64,000 bases of DNA, from NCBI GenBank assembly GCA_959347315.1, contig OY365813.1, positions 14,068,016-14,132,015 of the forward strand. Reading direction: 5' to 3'. The position numbers were made by a program, and so were the translations under genes. Shown here piece by piece: positions 1-10,723 of the stretch (its first letter is position 1; every line of letters begins with the position of its first letter). Source of the stretch: Bimastos eiseni (lineage: Eukaryota > Annelida > Clitellata > Crassiclitellata > Lumbricidae). A model generated the notes under the pieces. It worked only from the letters and a program-made list of their open reading frames with translations, searched no databases and was not told the origin of the DNA.

Positions 1-28
1 AAAAGAAAAACAACAATGATAACAAGAG

Positions 29-72
29 AAATAATAATAATAATAATATTGATAACAATAATAATAATAGTA
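29..72. repeat. ATA-rich microsatellite
   Basis: Interrupted (AAT)n/(AATAAT)n low-complexity DNA at the left edge of the window. Confidence 0.8.
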
Positions 73-84
73 GTAGTGATGTTA

Positions 85-150
85 AAAGCTCTACTGAGTA
101 GAAATCTTGATAGGGTGCTATATAAATGTTTGATTACACTACATTATTAC
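85..150 (+). mobile_element. LINE 3' terminus
   Basis: This short stretch carries a GTAGAAATCTTGATAG segment, then GGTGCTATATAAATG, then a run of ATTAC-like tail repeats. The same terminus recurs at about a dozen places in the window, for example 49660-49700 (+), 51668-51715 (-) and 55535-55580 (-). One of these (49430-49740) follows recognisable LINE C-terminal coding sequence. I infer a severely 5'-truncated non-LTR retrotransposon or a SINE sharing its tail. Confidence 0.55.
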
Positions 151-184
151 AAGTATTAATAATACAAGTAATGGTAATAATTAC

Positions 185-333
185 CTGCTGCCCACCGAAG
201 GACGCTCGAATCCTCGATAGACGTACTTCATCAGCGTGTACTGTCTCATCTGGTTGAGGCCTTTGAGGCCGGCCTTAATCTCGTTGGCCTAGAACGACAT
301 CAGAACCTTTATCGTGGACTGCAGCGCTCTGTC
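185..333 (-). CDS. ARPC5: ARPC5-like exon (Arp2/3 complex p16 subunit) with in-frame stop
   Basis: Read on the minus strand, a pyrimidine-rich acceptor (TTTTATTTTCTTCAG) precedes 149 bp that translate in one frame and end at an AG|GTAATT donor. The peptide contains KVLMSF, then ANEIKAGLKGLNQ, then LMKYVYRGFE. From knowledge of the family this aligns with the conserved C-terminal half of ARPC5, where the human protein has LMKYIYKGFE. ARPC5 is the 16-kDa subunit that helps hold together the actin-nucleating Arp2/3 complex. Codon 15 (289-291) is TAG where the family has lysine, so a single AAG-to-TAG change would explain it. No other ARPC5 exon was found; the remainder would lie left of the window or far upstream. 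It may be a decaying copy, an assembly error, or a real gene with a sequence error. LINE 3' ends sit on both sides. Confidence 0.6.
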
Positions 334-384
334 CTGAAGAAAATAAAACAAATAGTTTACTTATCTGAACAGCAGTACTCAGCA

Positions 385-455
385 ATGACAGGCCATGAGT
401 AGATATCTTTAAGGGGCGCTATAGAAGTGCTCGATTACATTACATGGCTGCACTT
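385..455 (+). mobile_element. LINE 3' terminus
   Basis: GAGTAGATATCTTTAAG, then GGGGCGCTATAGAAGTG, then a GATTACATTACA tail. This is the same terminal pattern as at 85-150, in the same orientation. It lies immediately upstream of the ARPC5-like exon. Confidence 0.55.
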
Positions 456-504
456 AATATTTAAACAACAAATTTCTACAGTTTACCAGTTAGATTCAAA
501 TTGA

Positions 505-838
505 TTGGACAAATAGCTAATATTTTGCCAATTCTAATTATAATTGATTACCAATTTAGACAATCAAATAGCTAATCGTTTTGATTAACAACTTCTAATT
601 AAAATCAATAAGCACTTTGGACAAATAGCTAATATTTTGCTAATTATAATTGATTACCAATTTAGACAATCAAATAGCTAATCGATTTGATTAACAACTT
701 CTAATTAAAATCAATAAGCACTTTGGACAAATAGCTAATATTTTGCCAATTCTAATTATAATTGATTACCAATTTAGACAATCAAATAGCTAATCGATTT
801 GATTAACAACTTCTAATTAAAATCAATAAGCACTTTAA
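505..838. repeat. Tandem repeat, three units of 106-112 bp
   Basis: AT-rich units each begin near GGACAAATAGCTAATATTTT. Unit starts are at about 511, 623 and 729. The middle unit lacks a short CCAATTC-type segment found in the other two. There is no coding potential. Confidence 0.85.
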
Positions 839-851
839 CCGATTGTCCCCA

Positions 852-1175
852 TGGATCTCTCTTCAACACTTATTTTAGTACATTGTGTATCTGTCCCTAT
901 CACCCCTATCCATCACCCCCGGGCTTTCTATTCTAAATTTAAATTCCACCTCTTCAAGAACTCTTACCCAGATTCATTACTTGACATTCCATCTGTCAAT
1001 CCTCGACCAAAGCGACACCCTCCTTAACAGCTACTCTGCCTCCCTGCTGACTTCCTGGAAACCGAATTTTGACCTCCCACAGACTATCCTTTGGACAGCC
1101 CTTTCGATTTGATGCAGCACTCATGAATAAGCTGGTTCCCAGCACTTAGCTTTCAAGTGAAAATCGTTCAGATGC
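852..1175 (+). mobile_element. LINE 3' coding tail and 3' UTR fragment
   Basis: Translation gives a peptide ending in FHLSILDQSDTLLNSYSAS. By direct reading, the DNA is the plus-strand counterpart of the 3' end of the LINE at 52185-52510. Both contain the run CCTCGACCAAAGCGACACCC, then the AACAGCTACTCTGCCTCCCTGCTGA-type stop region, then CAGC-CTCRTGAATAAGCTGGT. It is a truncated, non-functional piece. Confidence 0.85.
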
Positions 1176-1589
1176 ATTATCAACAGATTCAACACAGGAC
1201 TTTTAAGAAAATAGATATAAAAAACTGCCTTAACAATGTCATTGCAACACTCATTTTGGAATAGTCAATCAGTAGTCATCAGAGACCTTAGTTGCCCTAC
1301 TCAAAAACTCCGTGGAATATCATCACCAACTGTCTGGCCCCTGGGTACTTGAATCGAGGTCTGAGACCACCAGCATGATGTCGATGGAAACTCATCTCTC
1401 CTTCTGTTCACCACTTGTTGTAATGGAGATGTATTAACTTTCATCTGTCCAAAATTCTTGGTAAGACAATCTACACCGTTCACGGTGTGTTGTACGTAAA
1501 GTTATTCGCATAATTTTGGTCGATAGCCTTATCCCGACATTTGAATGGAATGCCATAGAGCAGTTGGAAGAGCTGTTTAGCTAATGGCA

Positions 1590-1960
1590 GAAACTGAAGA
1601 AGAACATTAATCTCAGGACTGCGCCTTCACCGCTGATGCCTTTGCAAAACACTGTACCACCAAAATTCAATCTGTTAGAGCTGACGCCCCGGGCTTGCCT
1701 CCATCTGAATTCGTCTCTACTGACTGCATTCTAACGACCTTAAGTGAGGCAACTTCTGCTGAGCTACAGACCTTCATCATGTCATCCGCTGCGAAATCAT
1801 GTGAGCTCGACCCTCTACCAACGTTCTTGCTGCAGAAGTTCATTGAGGATCTTCATACCGCTACTCACCAAGTCAGCCGCCTAATCCTCTTGGTAGCTCT
1901 CATCCGAAAAGCGGTCAACATCCATCTTCCTGAAAGCCGTGATCCTCATGTCATTTGACT
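1590..1960 (+). pseudogene. LINE reverse transcriptase fragment (fingers region)
   Basis: The frame contains FAKHCTTKIQSVR and, further on, AAKSCELDPLPTFLLQKF. The second matches the KQCELDPIPTSLLKDC block that opens the RT domain in the LINE at 53660-54150. CR1/L2-type elements typically have an SCxLDPLPT block here. The catalytic YADD motif is absent and the frame ends at 1958. It lies downstream of a 3'-end fragment (852-1175) in the same orientation, so the two are separate insertions or a rearranged copy. Confidence 0.7.
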
Positions 1961-2219
1961 TTTATAAAAAAATATAAAAATGAGTGCAATTTTAAAGATT
2001 TGTATGAAATAAACTTTCATAAACAACCACACGCGTGGTAAACAACGCTTGTTTCCTGCTGCCCTACGATGCAAATTCATAGACTACGTATTTCTATTAC
2101 AGCATCAGATAGTGTTGCGCTTTTTATTAGCAGCTTAGCGACGCTATGCATAATGTAAATGTAAACGTTTTTATATAACGACCGCATAACTATGGTCTCA
2201 ACCAAGCTGTCATTTCCGA

Positions 2220-2460
2220 TCGTAGAGTAATGGATCGGTCTAGAATTGCCAAAGCTCAGCATCGTGCCTATGCCTCTGTTGGCCCTTCGCTATACGGAAC
2301 AGTCTTCCTGCTGGGACTCGTGCTGCAATCATATATAGTAGTAGCACAACTGTTTCTGCTCGTTCTCTTAAGACTTGTTACTCTAGGGGTTCATCACTGG
2401 AAGCGCCTCGAGCTGATTAGGTTGTACTGTGAGACGCTCTTTATAAATCCCTAAATAGAT
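2220..2460 (+). pseudogene. LINE C-terminal fragment with a frameshift
   Basis: One frame reads KAQHRAYASVGPSL. The next frame continues with NSLPAGTRAA and SLKTCYSRG. Together this is the familiar RxxAYAxxGPSLWNSLP...LKT tail of CR1/L2-like elements, broken by one frameshift around 2298. The 3' end GCTCTTTATAAATCC resembles the recurrent LINE terminus. Confidence 0.55.
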
Positions 2461-2569
2461 TAAAATAACACGCTGGAGCGAGAGCAGCAGGAAGCGTGAT
2501 CGATTCTAGCTACGCCATAAGATTGCCTAGTCCTTCAATTCGCTAGGCATTGTGTTGGCTGAAAGAGAA

Positions 2570-2820
2570 GTATAGGAGGTGATGAGAGTTCTCTCAATGG
2601 ACAGTCCTGTCAGTAGGTCTGAGCGGGTTAATAGTGACTGTCAAGGTGGGCGTCATTTAGGCCAACAACAGGAAGGTGGTGGATCGGATCAGTTGAGGCA
2701 ACTTGGGGAAGAATTCTTGAACAGAAGTGTCTTCAGTTTTGAATGGAAAGCCCGAGGAGTGAAAGATCCTGAGGCAGGATGGAGGGTGATTGGCAACGAT
2801 GGTTGAAGATAGTCAAACGG
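2570..2820 (-). mobile_element. LINE 3' fragment
   Basis: It shares GAATGGAAAGCCCGAGG, then a GGATGGAGGGTGATTGGCA block, with the LINE fragment at 47080-47290. It shares the TTCTTGAA...GAATGGAAAGCCCG block with 52410-52450. The orientation is minus. No open frame is preserved. Confidence 0.65.
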
Positions 2821-3239
2821 CATCATCGATGTCAAATACTTAAAATTGTCTTAGTACAGTGGTTCGATACATACACATAATAAACAAAGACAGAAAAACA
2901 AAAACCCAGAAACATTCAAGGCGACAGAATAAAGGCATTTGTCAGAAAACGCACAAGACGAATTATTTTCATCAACTTCATGGACGATAAAGTAACTCGG
3001 CCACCTAGCGAATGCAAGCGAAAAGAAACTGCTACACAAGCATTCGTTAGCAGTCACCACGGTTTAAAAGGCATTCACCTTAGGTTGCATTAAGCAAGAA
3101 TGGTTATTTACATAATGCACAATAATTCAGTAATGGGTTTAGAAACATACGACGATAACAGTCTAACAACTGTAATAGTTTTTTTTACTGATCATTAGTT
3201 TCTGCTATCTATTTTACTATTTTGTATTGCTATATTAAC

Positions 3240-3590
3240 TTTGCTCATTACTCATTAAGTTTTAAAAGTGTTTAAGCCCATTGTAAAGTACGTGAATGCT
3301 TTGAGGCTTAAATTATTTGTTCATTACTAAGTAAGTTTTAAAAGTGCTTCAGCCCATTTTTAAAAGACATGAATGTTTTGAGGCTTAACTTATTTGTCCA
3401 TTACTAAATAAGTTTTAAAAGTGTTTAAACCCATTGTAAAATACGTGAATGCTTTGATGTCTAACTTATTTGCCATTAGTAAGTAGAAGACGCGAGTGCT
3501 TTGAGGCTTAACTTATTTGCTCATCACTAAGTAAGTTTTAAAAAGTGTTTAAGCCCATTGTAAAATATATGAGTGTTTTGACGATTAAGC
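3240..3590. repeat. Degenerate minisatellite, ~78-80 bp period
   Basis: About 4.5 units carry TAAGTTTTAAAAGTGTTTAA, then CCCATTGTAAAATACGTGAA, then TGCTTTGAGGCTTAACTTAT. One unit (about 3470-3500) is shortened. Confidence 0.85.
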
Positions 3591-3599
3591 TGGAAAGCT

Positions 3600-4400
3600 G
3601 CAGGAGAGAAGGCAAGCAGAGACCGACAGGTTAGAAATAAGTGTGTGTTTGCAGGACCACCTCTCCACCCCTAAAGCAAGACGCCACATCATTTTAATGA
3701 ATGCCCTGCCAGGAGCCATCTATTTCATCCCATCCAGTCATTTCACTGAGCCAGCAGCTGGCCAGCACTAACTGTTTGCCTGCTACATGTTCAGTGACAA
3801 AGTTGGCCCAACAAACATGGCTTGCGCCATAGTTATGGCTTTGAGACTTTACAAGTCTAGAAGATGTATGATGTGATTTGGGATGAAAACAAGTTAGAGA
3901 CACAGAAGTGGCTACAGAGTCAATTTACTCGTTTGCTGTAAATTTCATAGAATGTACAACTGCCTCGCCGCATCACAAATAAATGTGCACATCAAAAATC
4001 GGAACTCTGAGTTTCCAATGTTTTATTAGCATAATTACTATGTACAGCAAACTTGCTTCAATAAAATTGCAAAACTAGATATTTCTGCCGTAGGAGCATG
4101 TGAGAATTGTTAATTTCTCACTAAGTCTATTCCCAGCTACCAGCGTGTTTAACACTTTAATGAAGAGCGGTGCACATTGGTTTCACAGCTGCATTTTAGT
4201 ACACTCTTGTCGTTAAAGTCTTAAACAACGTCAAATGTATGCGTAACTTAACCCTTCAAAATATAAGTTTAAGCAAGTAAATGGCTATCAAAACCATGTC
4301 CTGACATAGTTCTACTTGTTGTCAAAAGACATCAACATGTTTAAATATCAAAAACTTGTAGCTGCTCCTTCAATTTCCACTATATGTTGTCGACAGAGTG
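3600..4400. other. No recognised feature
   Basis: I see no conserved coding motif, TIR or tandem repeat here. Short open frames lack codon bias and family motifs. Confidence 0.5.
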
Positions 4401-4414
4401 TAGTCCAAGTCTGC

Positions 4415-4545
4415 ATCATCCAAAGACCAGTTTCATACCAATCACCACCACGTTCAGGCCAATCAGAGGTACTGAGAACAGAAACAAGTTATGGTGTTTC
4501 AGACCAATCACCACTTTCAGACCAATCAGTGGTACTCAGACAAGC
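4415..4545. repeat. Imperfect duplication rich in CCAAT
   Basis: Two ~60-bp units contain ACCAATCACCAC and CCAATCAGNGGTACT. The result is four CCAAT boxes within about 100 bp. The repeat explains this clustering better than a promoter does, and no gene starts nearby. Confidence 0.6.
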
Positions 4546-4549
4546 AAAG

Positions 4550-6205
4550 AAGCTCTAGCAATGTTTCTTTTAGTACATATTGCACAGCATGAGTAGGTGA
4601 GTATGTATTGCAGAAGGAGTTATTTACATTTTCACCATTCTGTAATTGTAACTATGCATACACATAATACTTTCAGAAAAATGGCTCGGAAATGCTCCTA
4701 ATCTGACAACACAAGGTTGCAGTTGCATGCACAATCCCGACTGCTCCAAGGTTACAAAACTGCAACAGTGGTGTAAAAAAACCTAAACAATCTGTGCATG
4801 CCGTACAGTAGTGTCTGCTGTTGAGAATTCGTCATGCTAAGAGAAATAAGCATATATGCTAAGAAGCTGCTCAGACATATAATGACATTACTACAACTCA
4901 TTTCATTGTGAAAACAATAAAATTAACTTTACTTAGATGAAATATACGATGTCTTTTGTATAAAACAGTTCCACACATGCTTCAAGACACCACTGCTCAG
5001 CTTTATTTGCAAACAGTTCCAGCCAAAACTTGGAAACTAATACTGCAGGTTGCATTCCCTCCTTCGAAGCCCTAAAGTGCCGCTATACTACTGCTCCCAG
5101 AATAAATTGCCTGCTATGTAACATGAAAACTTAGCAACAACCCCTGCCATATATGGTTGAGCCTCTCATTAAAGAATGGACGAATCTTCTGCGGGCGAAA
5201 CTTCGGCCCAAAATACACAAAATTTTACTTCTACGACCGAACCCATACAAAATTTAGCGCGTGAAGACTTCTGCTCATGGGCTACCATCTGCTCATGGGC
5301 TACCATCTGCTCATGGGCTACCAACACCTCAAATTTGTAATATGCGTCATGAGGGTAATTTAGGGTCATATTAGGCATCATGAGGGTCGGTCAGGGTCAG
5401 GGCCTTTTTTAGACATTAACAAAGAATCTTTTGGCTGCAGAAGTATTATATCTGTGCTTCTTAGGCCGAAAGCCCCAGAAGCTCCACACTTAAAGAATTT
5501 GGGCAATGAATGCCCATTATGTTGCTCCAACTTACTTCGCATGACTGTCCGTATTGACCTGATCAAGTTCAGTAACTGAGTTTTAATGCCTGGCGTCTCA
5601 CCAAACCCTCGCTGGTCTGCACTCCAACCAACTGCAAGTAAGAAACAAAAGTCGGTGTTTCAAGTGCATCCTTAAAGAATTAAATATAGAAATCATAGTA
5701 ATCGTAGCTTTAATAGCACTGCACTATAGAAGTTTGCACTTATTTAGAACTGCACAGAAACTGGTGTCGATGTTCTATATATATAATTAAATTGGGTGTC
5801 TGCTCATACTTTAGGTATGTTGTAGAATTACACGGAACTATCTTTGGGCCTCATCACTGAAACAGTATCAGAGTAAATTCGGTTTGTTGAATATTAATGC
5901 TCGGCACTCGACACGTCACCATTACAACGTGAGGCTCCGCGAGTGGCAAATAAATGGCAGGCATTGGCTGCTAATTCTCTCTTAAACGGCCTTCACGAAT
6001 CATCAAAGAAGCACAACACTAACTTTTTGCTAGGAAACGTTCTTCGTGTAGAACACACACGGCATTTAAACATAACAACGTAGCTTCTAATAACGAAAAC
6101 AACGTAAACGCCATTTTGGGGCCCAACTAAAACGGGAAAGAACTAACTAAACCGATATGGCTATAATAATGCAACTGATAATAATTTTCTTCGCTTAATT
6201 TTAAT
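4550..6205. other. No recognised gene; short 18-bp tandem at 5277-5332
   Basis: The only structure noted is three copies of an 18-bp unit, TGCTCATGGGCTACCATC. These give a repeated VAHEQM peptide on the minus strand. The rest shows no coding or transposon signature. Confidence 0.5.
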
Positions 6206-6209
6206 CTGA

Positions 6210-6560
6210 CTAACCGCAAGAGTGATTACAAGCATAGAATGGACGGATGATGACAAATTAGTACAGGAGTCGAATGTAACTTACGACAGCCATGCAAGGT
6301 CCCCACAACGCCATACCAGGACTCAAACCTTCCACGGACCACCCTTTGGACGACCCCTCTGATTCGGTCCTCGTGAATAAACCGATGCCCTAGCTGCGCA
6401 TGGCTTTCGAGTGACGCTGTAGATGTTAGGAGATTACCATTACAATCTAATTTAACCAACGCCTCCGCCTGGCGAAAGAAAGTCTAGACAACTTAGCAGG
6501 GAGCGGGAATCGAACTCTCTTCCTCTGCTCAGCGTGTTAGCCATTGCTATTTATTTATGT
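6210..6560 (-). mobile_element. SINE-like element interrupted by a LINE tail
   Basis: The outer parts match a dispersed repeat also present at 10160-10310, 35005-35175 and 37725-37870 (opposite strand). Shared blocks are GATGACAA, then CAGGAGTCGAAT, then CAGCCATGCAAGG, and ATCTAATTTAACC, then CTTCGCCTAGCGAAAGAA. The reverse strand near 6495-6545 has a tRNA-like box B (GAGTTCGATTCCC). Between about 6325 and 6445 a plus-strand LINE 3' tail (CTTTGGACGACCCCTCTGA, then CTCGTGAATAAACCGATGC) is inserted. Confidence 0.55.
6325..6445 (+). mobile_element. LINE 3' UTR tail inside the SINE
   Basis: It matches the 3' UTR of the LINE at 52185-52300 in the opposite orientation. The resemblance covers GGACGACCC, the GGTCCTCGTGAATAA block, TGGCTTTCGAGTGACGCT and an ATTACCATTACA terminal tail. 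Confidence 0.6.
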
Positions 6561-6651
6561 AGACATACACGTCGTCCATTAATATCACAACGCTATTGTA
6601 TCGTATCGTATCTACGGTATTTGGTTATTTGCATAGCGCTTCTTACAGTAG

Positions 6652-7972
6652 CAGTGGCGTAACCAGAGTCAAAATGAAACTCGGGCAGCTGCCCAACTCA
6701 AAATTAATCATAATAATGACAATCCAAAAAACTTAATAGGAGTTTGTAGATGTCATATTTAATATTTTGAAAGTGCAAAATAGCAACTATAATTCTTCTA
6801 ATTCATTGATAATAGTTGTCAAAATTTTGCTACTGAATAAATAATATTCAGATTGCTGCATCATAAACTTAATCAACAATAGGTCCTACGCAAACCGTAG
6901 TCAATCCAAGCCAGTTGAGATAGTTGAAACACGTAGGCCATAGTCTAAAGACCGCTAGAGTTAACGGGCAATATCTGGCGATTAATGAAATAAACTGAGA
7001 AAAAGACAGTTTTGGAGAGACTAATTATCCAATTATATAAATCACACCGCATCGATTAATACAATTTAATATTAGCTGTTTTATGTTCTTGATTGAAACT
7101 ATGATAAGAATAGGATAAAAGTTAATTTGACGGCTCTTACTTTAAGTTAAAGCAGCAAGCGCCGTATCTTTTCGTTCGATCAGACAGCGCAAAAGCTCAG
7201 TACATGAGTTGTGAAGAGTTAATGTGGTCAATTTGTTTTGGGGCGAGAAATGGGTTTTAGTGGGCGTGAATGAAAGAGCTCTCTGTACGACCGTAACTGC
7301 ATGGTCCTAAGCTGTAAAAAATAATTGATTAATAGTCTAGGCACATGGTTAGGTTAGGCCTCACCACTGCAACCTCATAAAATTATGCCGTCGATCATGA
7401 AGGTTGCCTACTGGAGGACCGGATATTATGGATACACTGAATGAGACGAAGAAGGATGCAGAAGGAGAAATGGGAGCCGCACAGAGGAAGGACGACACAG
7501 CGAAAGGCAGGGAAGATTGGTTGCGTCACATGCTCCTAGATAAGGCATTTCTACCCTGCTAGGCCGATCCGATAGTTAGAATAGGCTTCGTCACGTGTCA
7601 CTTCAGACCTTAGCGTTTGGTTCGAAGGTAATTAATGCCACTGTTGTTGTGCAGTATGCGATTTATGATACCTGGGCTACAATCATCGCATATATATGCA
7701 TAATTATGTATATACGATGAGTCTGCAATATGGCGATATATGCGATGAAGTGTGGGGGTACCTCACCCCCTACCAAAACAAGAGCAAATCAACGAATTTG
7801 GACAAATCCCATAAGTCTCACAGGTCGCGAATGAATCAATGAGAAACTCAAAATATAGTTTAAAAATTTCTTAAAATTCCGGGCTAGCTGCAACCCAGGC
7901 TAGCTGCAAACCGGGCAGAGAAACTGCAGCCCGGGCATTGCCCGTAATTGCCCGGGCATGGTTACGCCACTG
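6652..7972. mobile_element. Non-autonomous hAT element, 1321 bp
   Basis: Perfect 14-bp terminal inverted repeats, CAGTGGCGTAACCA, lie at both ends. They are flanked by an identical 8-bp target-site duplication, TACAGTAG (6644-6651 and 7973-7980). An 8-bp TSD with a CAGNG-type TIR is diagnostic of the hAT superfamily. I see no transposase; internal frames are short and lack hAT dimerisation motifs. Subterminal sequence is rich in GGGCAGCTGCCC and CCCGGGCA. The flanks look like two halves of a LINE 3' terminus (TGCATAGCGCTTCT before, CAGAAGCGCTCTCAGTGCG after), so the element appears to have landed in an older retroelement end. Confidence 0.92.
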
Positions 7973-8105
7973 TACAGTAGGCCTATGGCTATTCAGAAGC
8001 GCTCTCAGTGCGACAGCCCCGATATTTGACCTCTCCCCTTATCACATAATATCGCCCCAACAGTCATAGGTACTCTCAAATAGGCCTTTATGACGATGCA
8101 ATAAT

Positions 8106-9745
8106 AGGTGTTGGGCACGAGACCAAAAACCCAAGACCAAGACCGAGAGGTCCGAGACAAAGACCGAGACCGATGGTCCGAGACCAACACTCTTTTTTTT
8201 ATAAACAATTCAATTTATTAAGACGCTAAAACGGAAAAACGCGCTTAAAACAAAATTTTTCTGCTGAAAAATACTAATCTTAATTACGGCCCAGAAGACC
8301 GTTTTATTAGCCACTCTGAGCTTTTGCGGGTTCAGCCCTTGGCTTTGGCCAGAGAATGTCACACTATAAATTACCTAGAGTATAGGCTTACGATAGGTAA
8401 ATATTTGAAGACACCTGAACGTTCCGTTGGAATGGTGTACTTGCATCATGGTGCACGGACCTCGGAATTGTAGTATTGTAGTTAACAGTGTCTACACGTG
8501 GCCGACCACATAATTACTAGATCATTTCAAAACCTTGAAATTTGTGAAAGCAAATTTTGAAATGGCTGGCTAAGTTGCAAATGCATTTTTTTCAACCCAT
8601 AGTAGCAAATATATAAAGATGGCCAGCATGCCATAAATCGATCGCAATCGCGTATGGCCTAAACGTCCAGTGTCTCCAATAATCGAAAACACCGACAAAT
8701 TTAAAAAATTGCTCTGATAAGGCAAATGACCAAGAACCAGTGTTGGGCACGAAACCAAAACCTCGAGACCAAGACCGAGAGGTCCAAGACCAAGACCAAG
8801 ACCGGGTGGTCCGAGACCAAGACCAAGACTGAGGGTCCGAGACCAAGACCAAGGTCAAGATCGATGCTCTTTTTTTAAAAACAATTCAATTTATTAAGAC
8901 GCTAAAACGGAATAAGAAGCTTAAAACATTAATGTTATTGCTGAAGAATAGGCCTAATAATATTAATACTGGTCCAAAAACAATTTTTACCGGCCTGTCT
9001 GAACTTTTGCGGGTAGTCCTTGGCTTTAGCCTGAGAATACCACACTATAAATTACTTACAGCATACGACAGGTAAATACTTTAAGACAAGTAGATTAACG
9101 TTCCGTTTGAATGATGTAGACCTACTTGTTCTCGGAATTGTAAGTTAATGGTGACTACACGCGACTGACAACATAATCATTAGATTGTTCATAAACTTGA
9201 AATGTGTGAAAGCAAATTTTGAAATGGTCGGTTCCGTTGCAAATGCATTTTTTTGCACACAGAACATGTATATCTAGATGATCAATTATAAATCGATAAC
9301 AATCACGTAGGGCCTAAACACCGGTGTCTCTAATCGAAAATAACCGGCAAATTTCTAAGAAATTGCTCTGATACGGCAAATGATCAAGAACGCTAACCTA
9401 AGACAGAGACCAATCCCAAGACCGTTCATTTAAGACCAAGACCGACGCATTGGAGACCAAGACCGATGGTCGGAGACCAAGACCAAGACCGCCGTTTTCC
9501 GGGGTCGAGACCGTCTTGAGACCAAGACCGCGGTCTCGAGACCACATCCCTGCCAAGAACGCTAATTTAGAGACGGAGACCAGTCCCAAGACCGTTTATT
9601 TAAGACCAATTGACCATGACCGACACGTTCGAGAGAAAGACCGAGACCAAGACCGATGGTCCGAGACCAAGACCAAGACCGATGCATTCGATACCAAGAA
9701 AAATACCGCAGTTTTCTGGTCTCGAGACCAAGACCGCGGTCCCTG
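8106..9745. mobile_element. Outer hAT element carrying a nested copy of its own family
   Basis: It is flanked by a perfect 8-bp TSD, GCAATAAT (8098-8105 and 9746-9753). The left end is AGGTGTTGGGCACGAGACC and the right end is ACCGCGGTCCCTG. Removing the inner element and its TSD copy leaves 817 bp, almost the same as the inner copy (815 bp). Both ends are made of (GAGACCAAGACC)-like repeats, which also generate spurious Arg/Thr-rich open frames. No transposase is present. A truncated relative lies at 47539-47612. Confidence 0.88.
8738..9552. mobile_element. Inner hAT element, 815 bp
   Basis: It begins CAGTGTTGGGCACGA and ends GAGACCACATCCCTG. An identical 8-bp TSD, CCAAGAAC, flanks it (8730-8737 and 9553-9560). 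Its interior parallels the outer copy: AACAATTCAATTTATTAAG, then ACGCTAAAACGGAA, then GTGAAAGCAAATTTTGAAAT. The apparent 630-bp tandem duplication in this region is therefore a self-nested insertion. Confidence 0.9.
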
Positions 9746-9753
9746 GCAATAAT

Positions 9754-10159
9754 ACAATATAATTTGATACTGCCTTTCTTACAACCAGTTTAGAAGGCTC
9801 TACAGGGCCGTCGAGAGCCACAACCGGCCCCGGGGCAGCCATTCCTCGGGGCCCCTTATTTTCAATTTTCTCAGCAATTCCATGTCTGACGCAGATCTAT
9901 CAGAAGGCTATCAAACTATATTTAATTAATAATAACCATATTTAGTGAGCAGTATAATGTTAATAAATACTATTGAAATTAATCATACAAGTAAAGTGAT
10001 TTCAGCTCTCACAGGTTCAGCTCTGACTCTAATTATAAGGAAATTTACAGAAGTTTACACCAACAATTTTGCAATCGGTCAAAATTCCACCCCAGTAGTC
10101 TCTCAATTGTCTGAGATCATCGAGTAGTCTCTTCAAATTGTCAATTTGCAGGCTCCCAT
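9754..10159. other. No recognised gene
   Basis: This is spacer between the nested hAT pair and a SINE. A GC-rich segment (CAGGGCCGTCGAGAGCC...GGCCCCGGGGCAGCC, about 9802-9840) could be one transposon end, but no partner end was found. Confidence 0.4.
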
Positions 10160-10310
10160 TACGTACTCTACACATCTAATTTAATCAACTCCTTCACCTA
10201 GCGAAAGAAGGACAAACCAGCCTAACGGGGTTCCTGGAAATGGATTCAAACTCGGTTCCTCTGCTTTGCGCGCCAGTGTGTTATCCACTACTCTATGAGT
10301 ACAGACCACC
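10160..10310 (-). mobile_element. SINE-like repeat copy
   Basis: It shares ATCTAATTTAA, then CTTCACCTAGCGAAAGAA, then a reverse-strand tRNA-like arm (TGGATTCAAACTC...CAGTGTGTTATCCA) with the copy at 6448-6550. The arm is degenerate, so it is not a tRNA gene. Confidence 0.5.
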
Positions 10311-10369
10311 AACCACACAAGCTGGACCTAATTATTATGACATCGAGTTTTAAAAGGTTAATTTAAAGT

Positions 10370-10467
10370 AATTTATCGCTTTAGCATCACAAATTCGTTT
10401 TTCGTCCATCCGGCTTCTGTTAAGTTATGTAACAGTGGTCGGAATTTGTGATGCTAAAACGATAAAT
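10370..10467. repeat. Inverted repeat / stem-loop, ~26-bp arms
   Basis: The left arm (10370-10396) runs through TTTAGCATCACAAATTC. The right arm (10442-10467) starts GAATTTGTGATGCTAAAA, close to its exact reverse complement with one or two mismatches. The loop is about 45 bp. It could be a small foldback transposon or an RNA hairpin. Confidence 0.75.
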
Positions 10468-10723
10468 AACCGTAAAAAGTTTAAGTATCATTTATTTGAA
10501 AAATAACTCAATTTACAATTAATAAATTGACACCCGGTAAATGATTCTAAACTGTTATAACATCAACAGATTTTCGGCCATGCGTCTTATAAACCGAAAA
10601 CTGGAATACATAGACGAAAATGAAAGATTTACATAGAATAAAAAATGTAAGTAAGTCAAGTCACTTAAGCTCTAGCACAAGCTCACAGAGAAAATGAAAG
10701 ATTTTCGTAGATTAAAAAAACGT

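Noticed and set aside
4415..4545. Promoter with four CCAAT boxes
   Set aside because: The boxes arise from a short tandem duplication and no gene follows.
9398..9842. Arg/Thr-rich and Gly/Leu-rich frames
   Set aside because: They come from GAGACCAAGACC-type repeats at the hAT ends.
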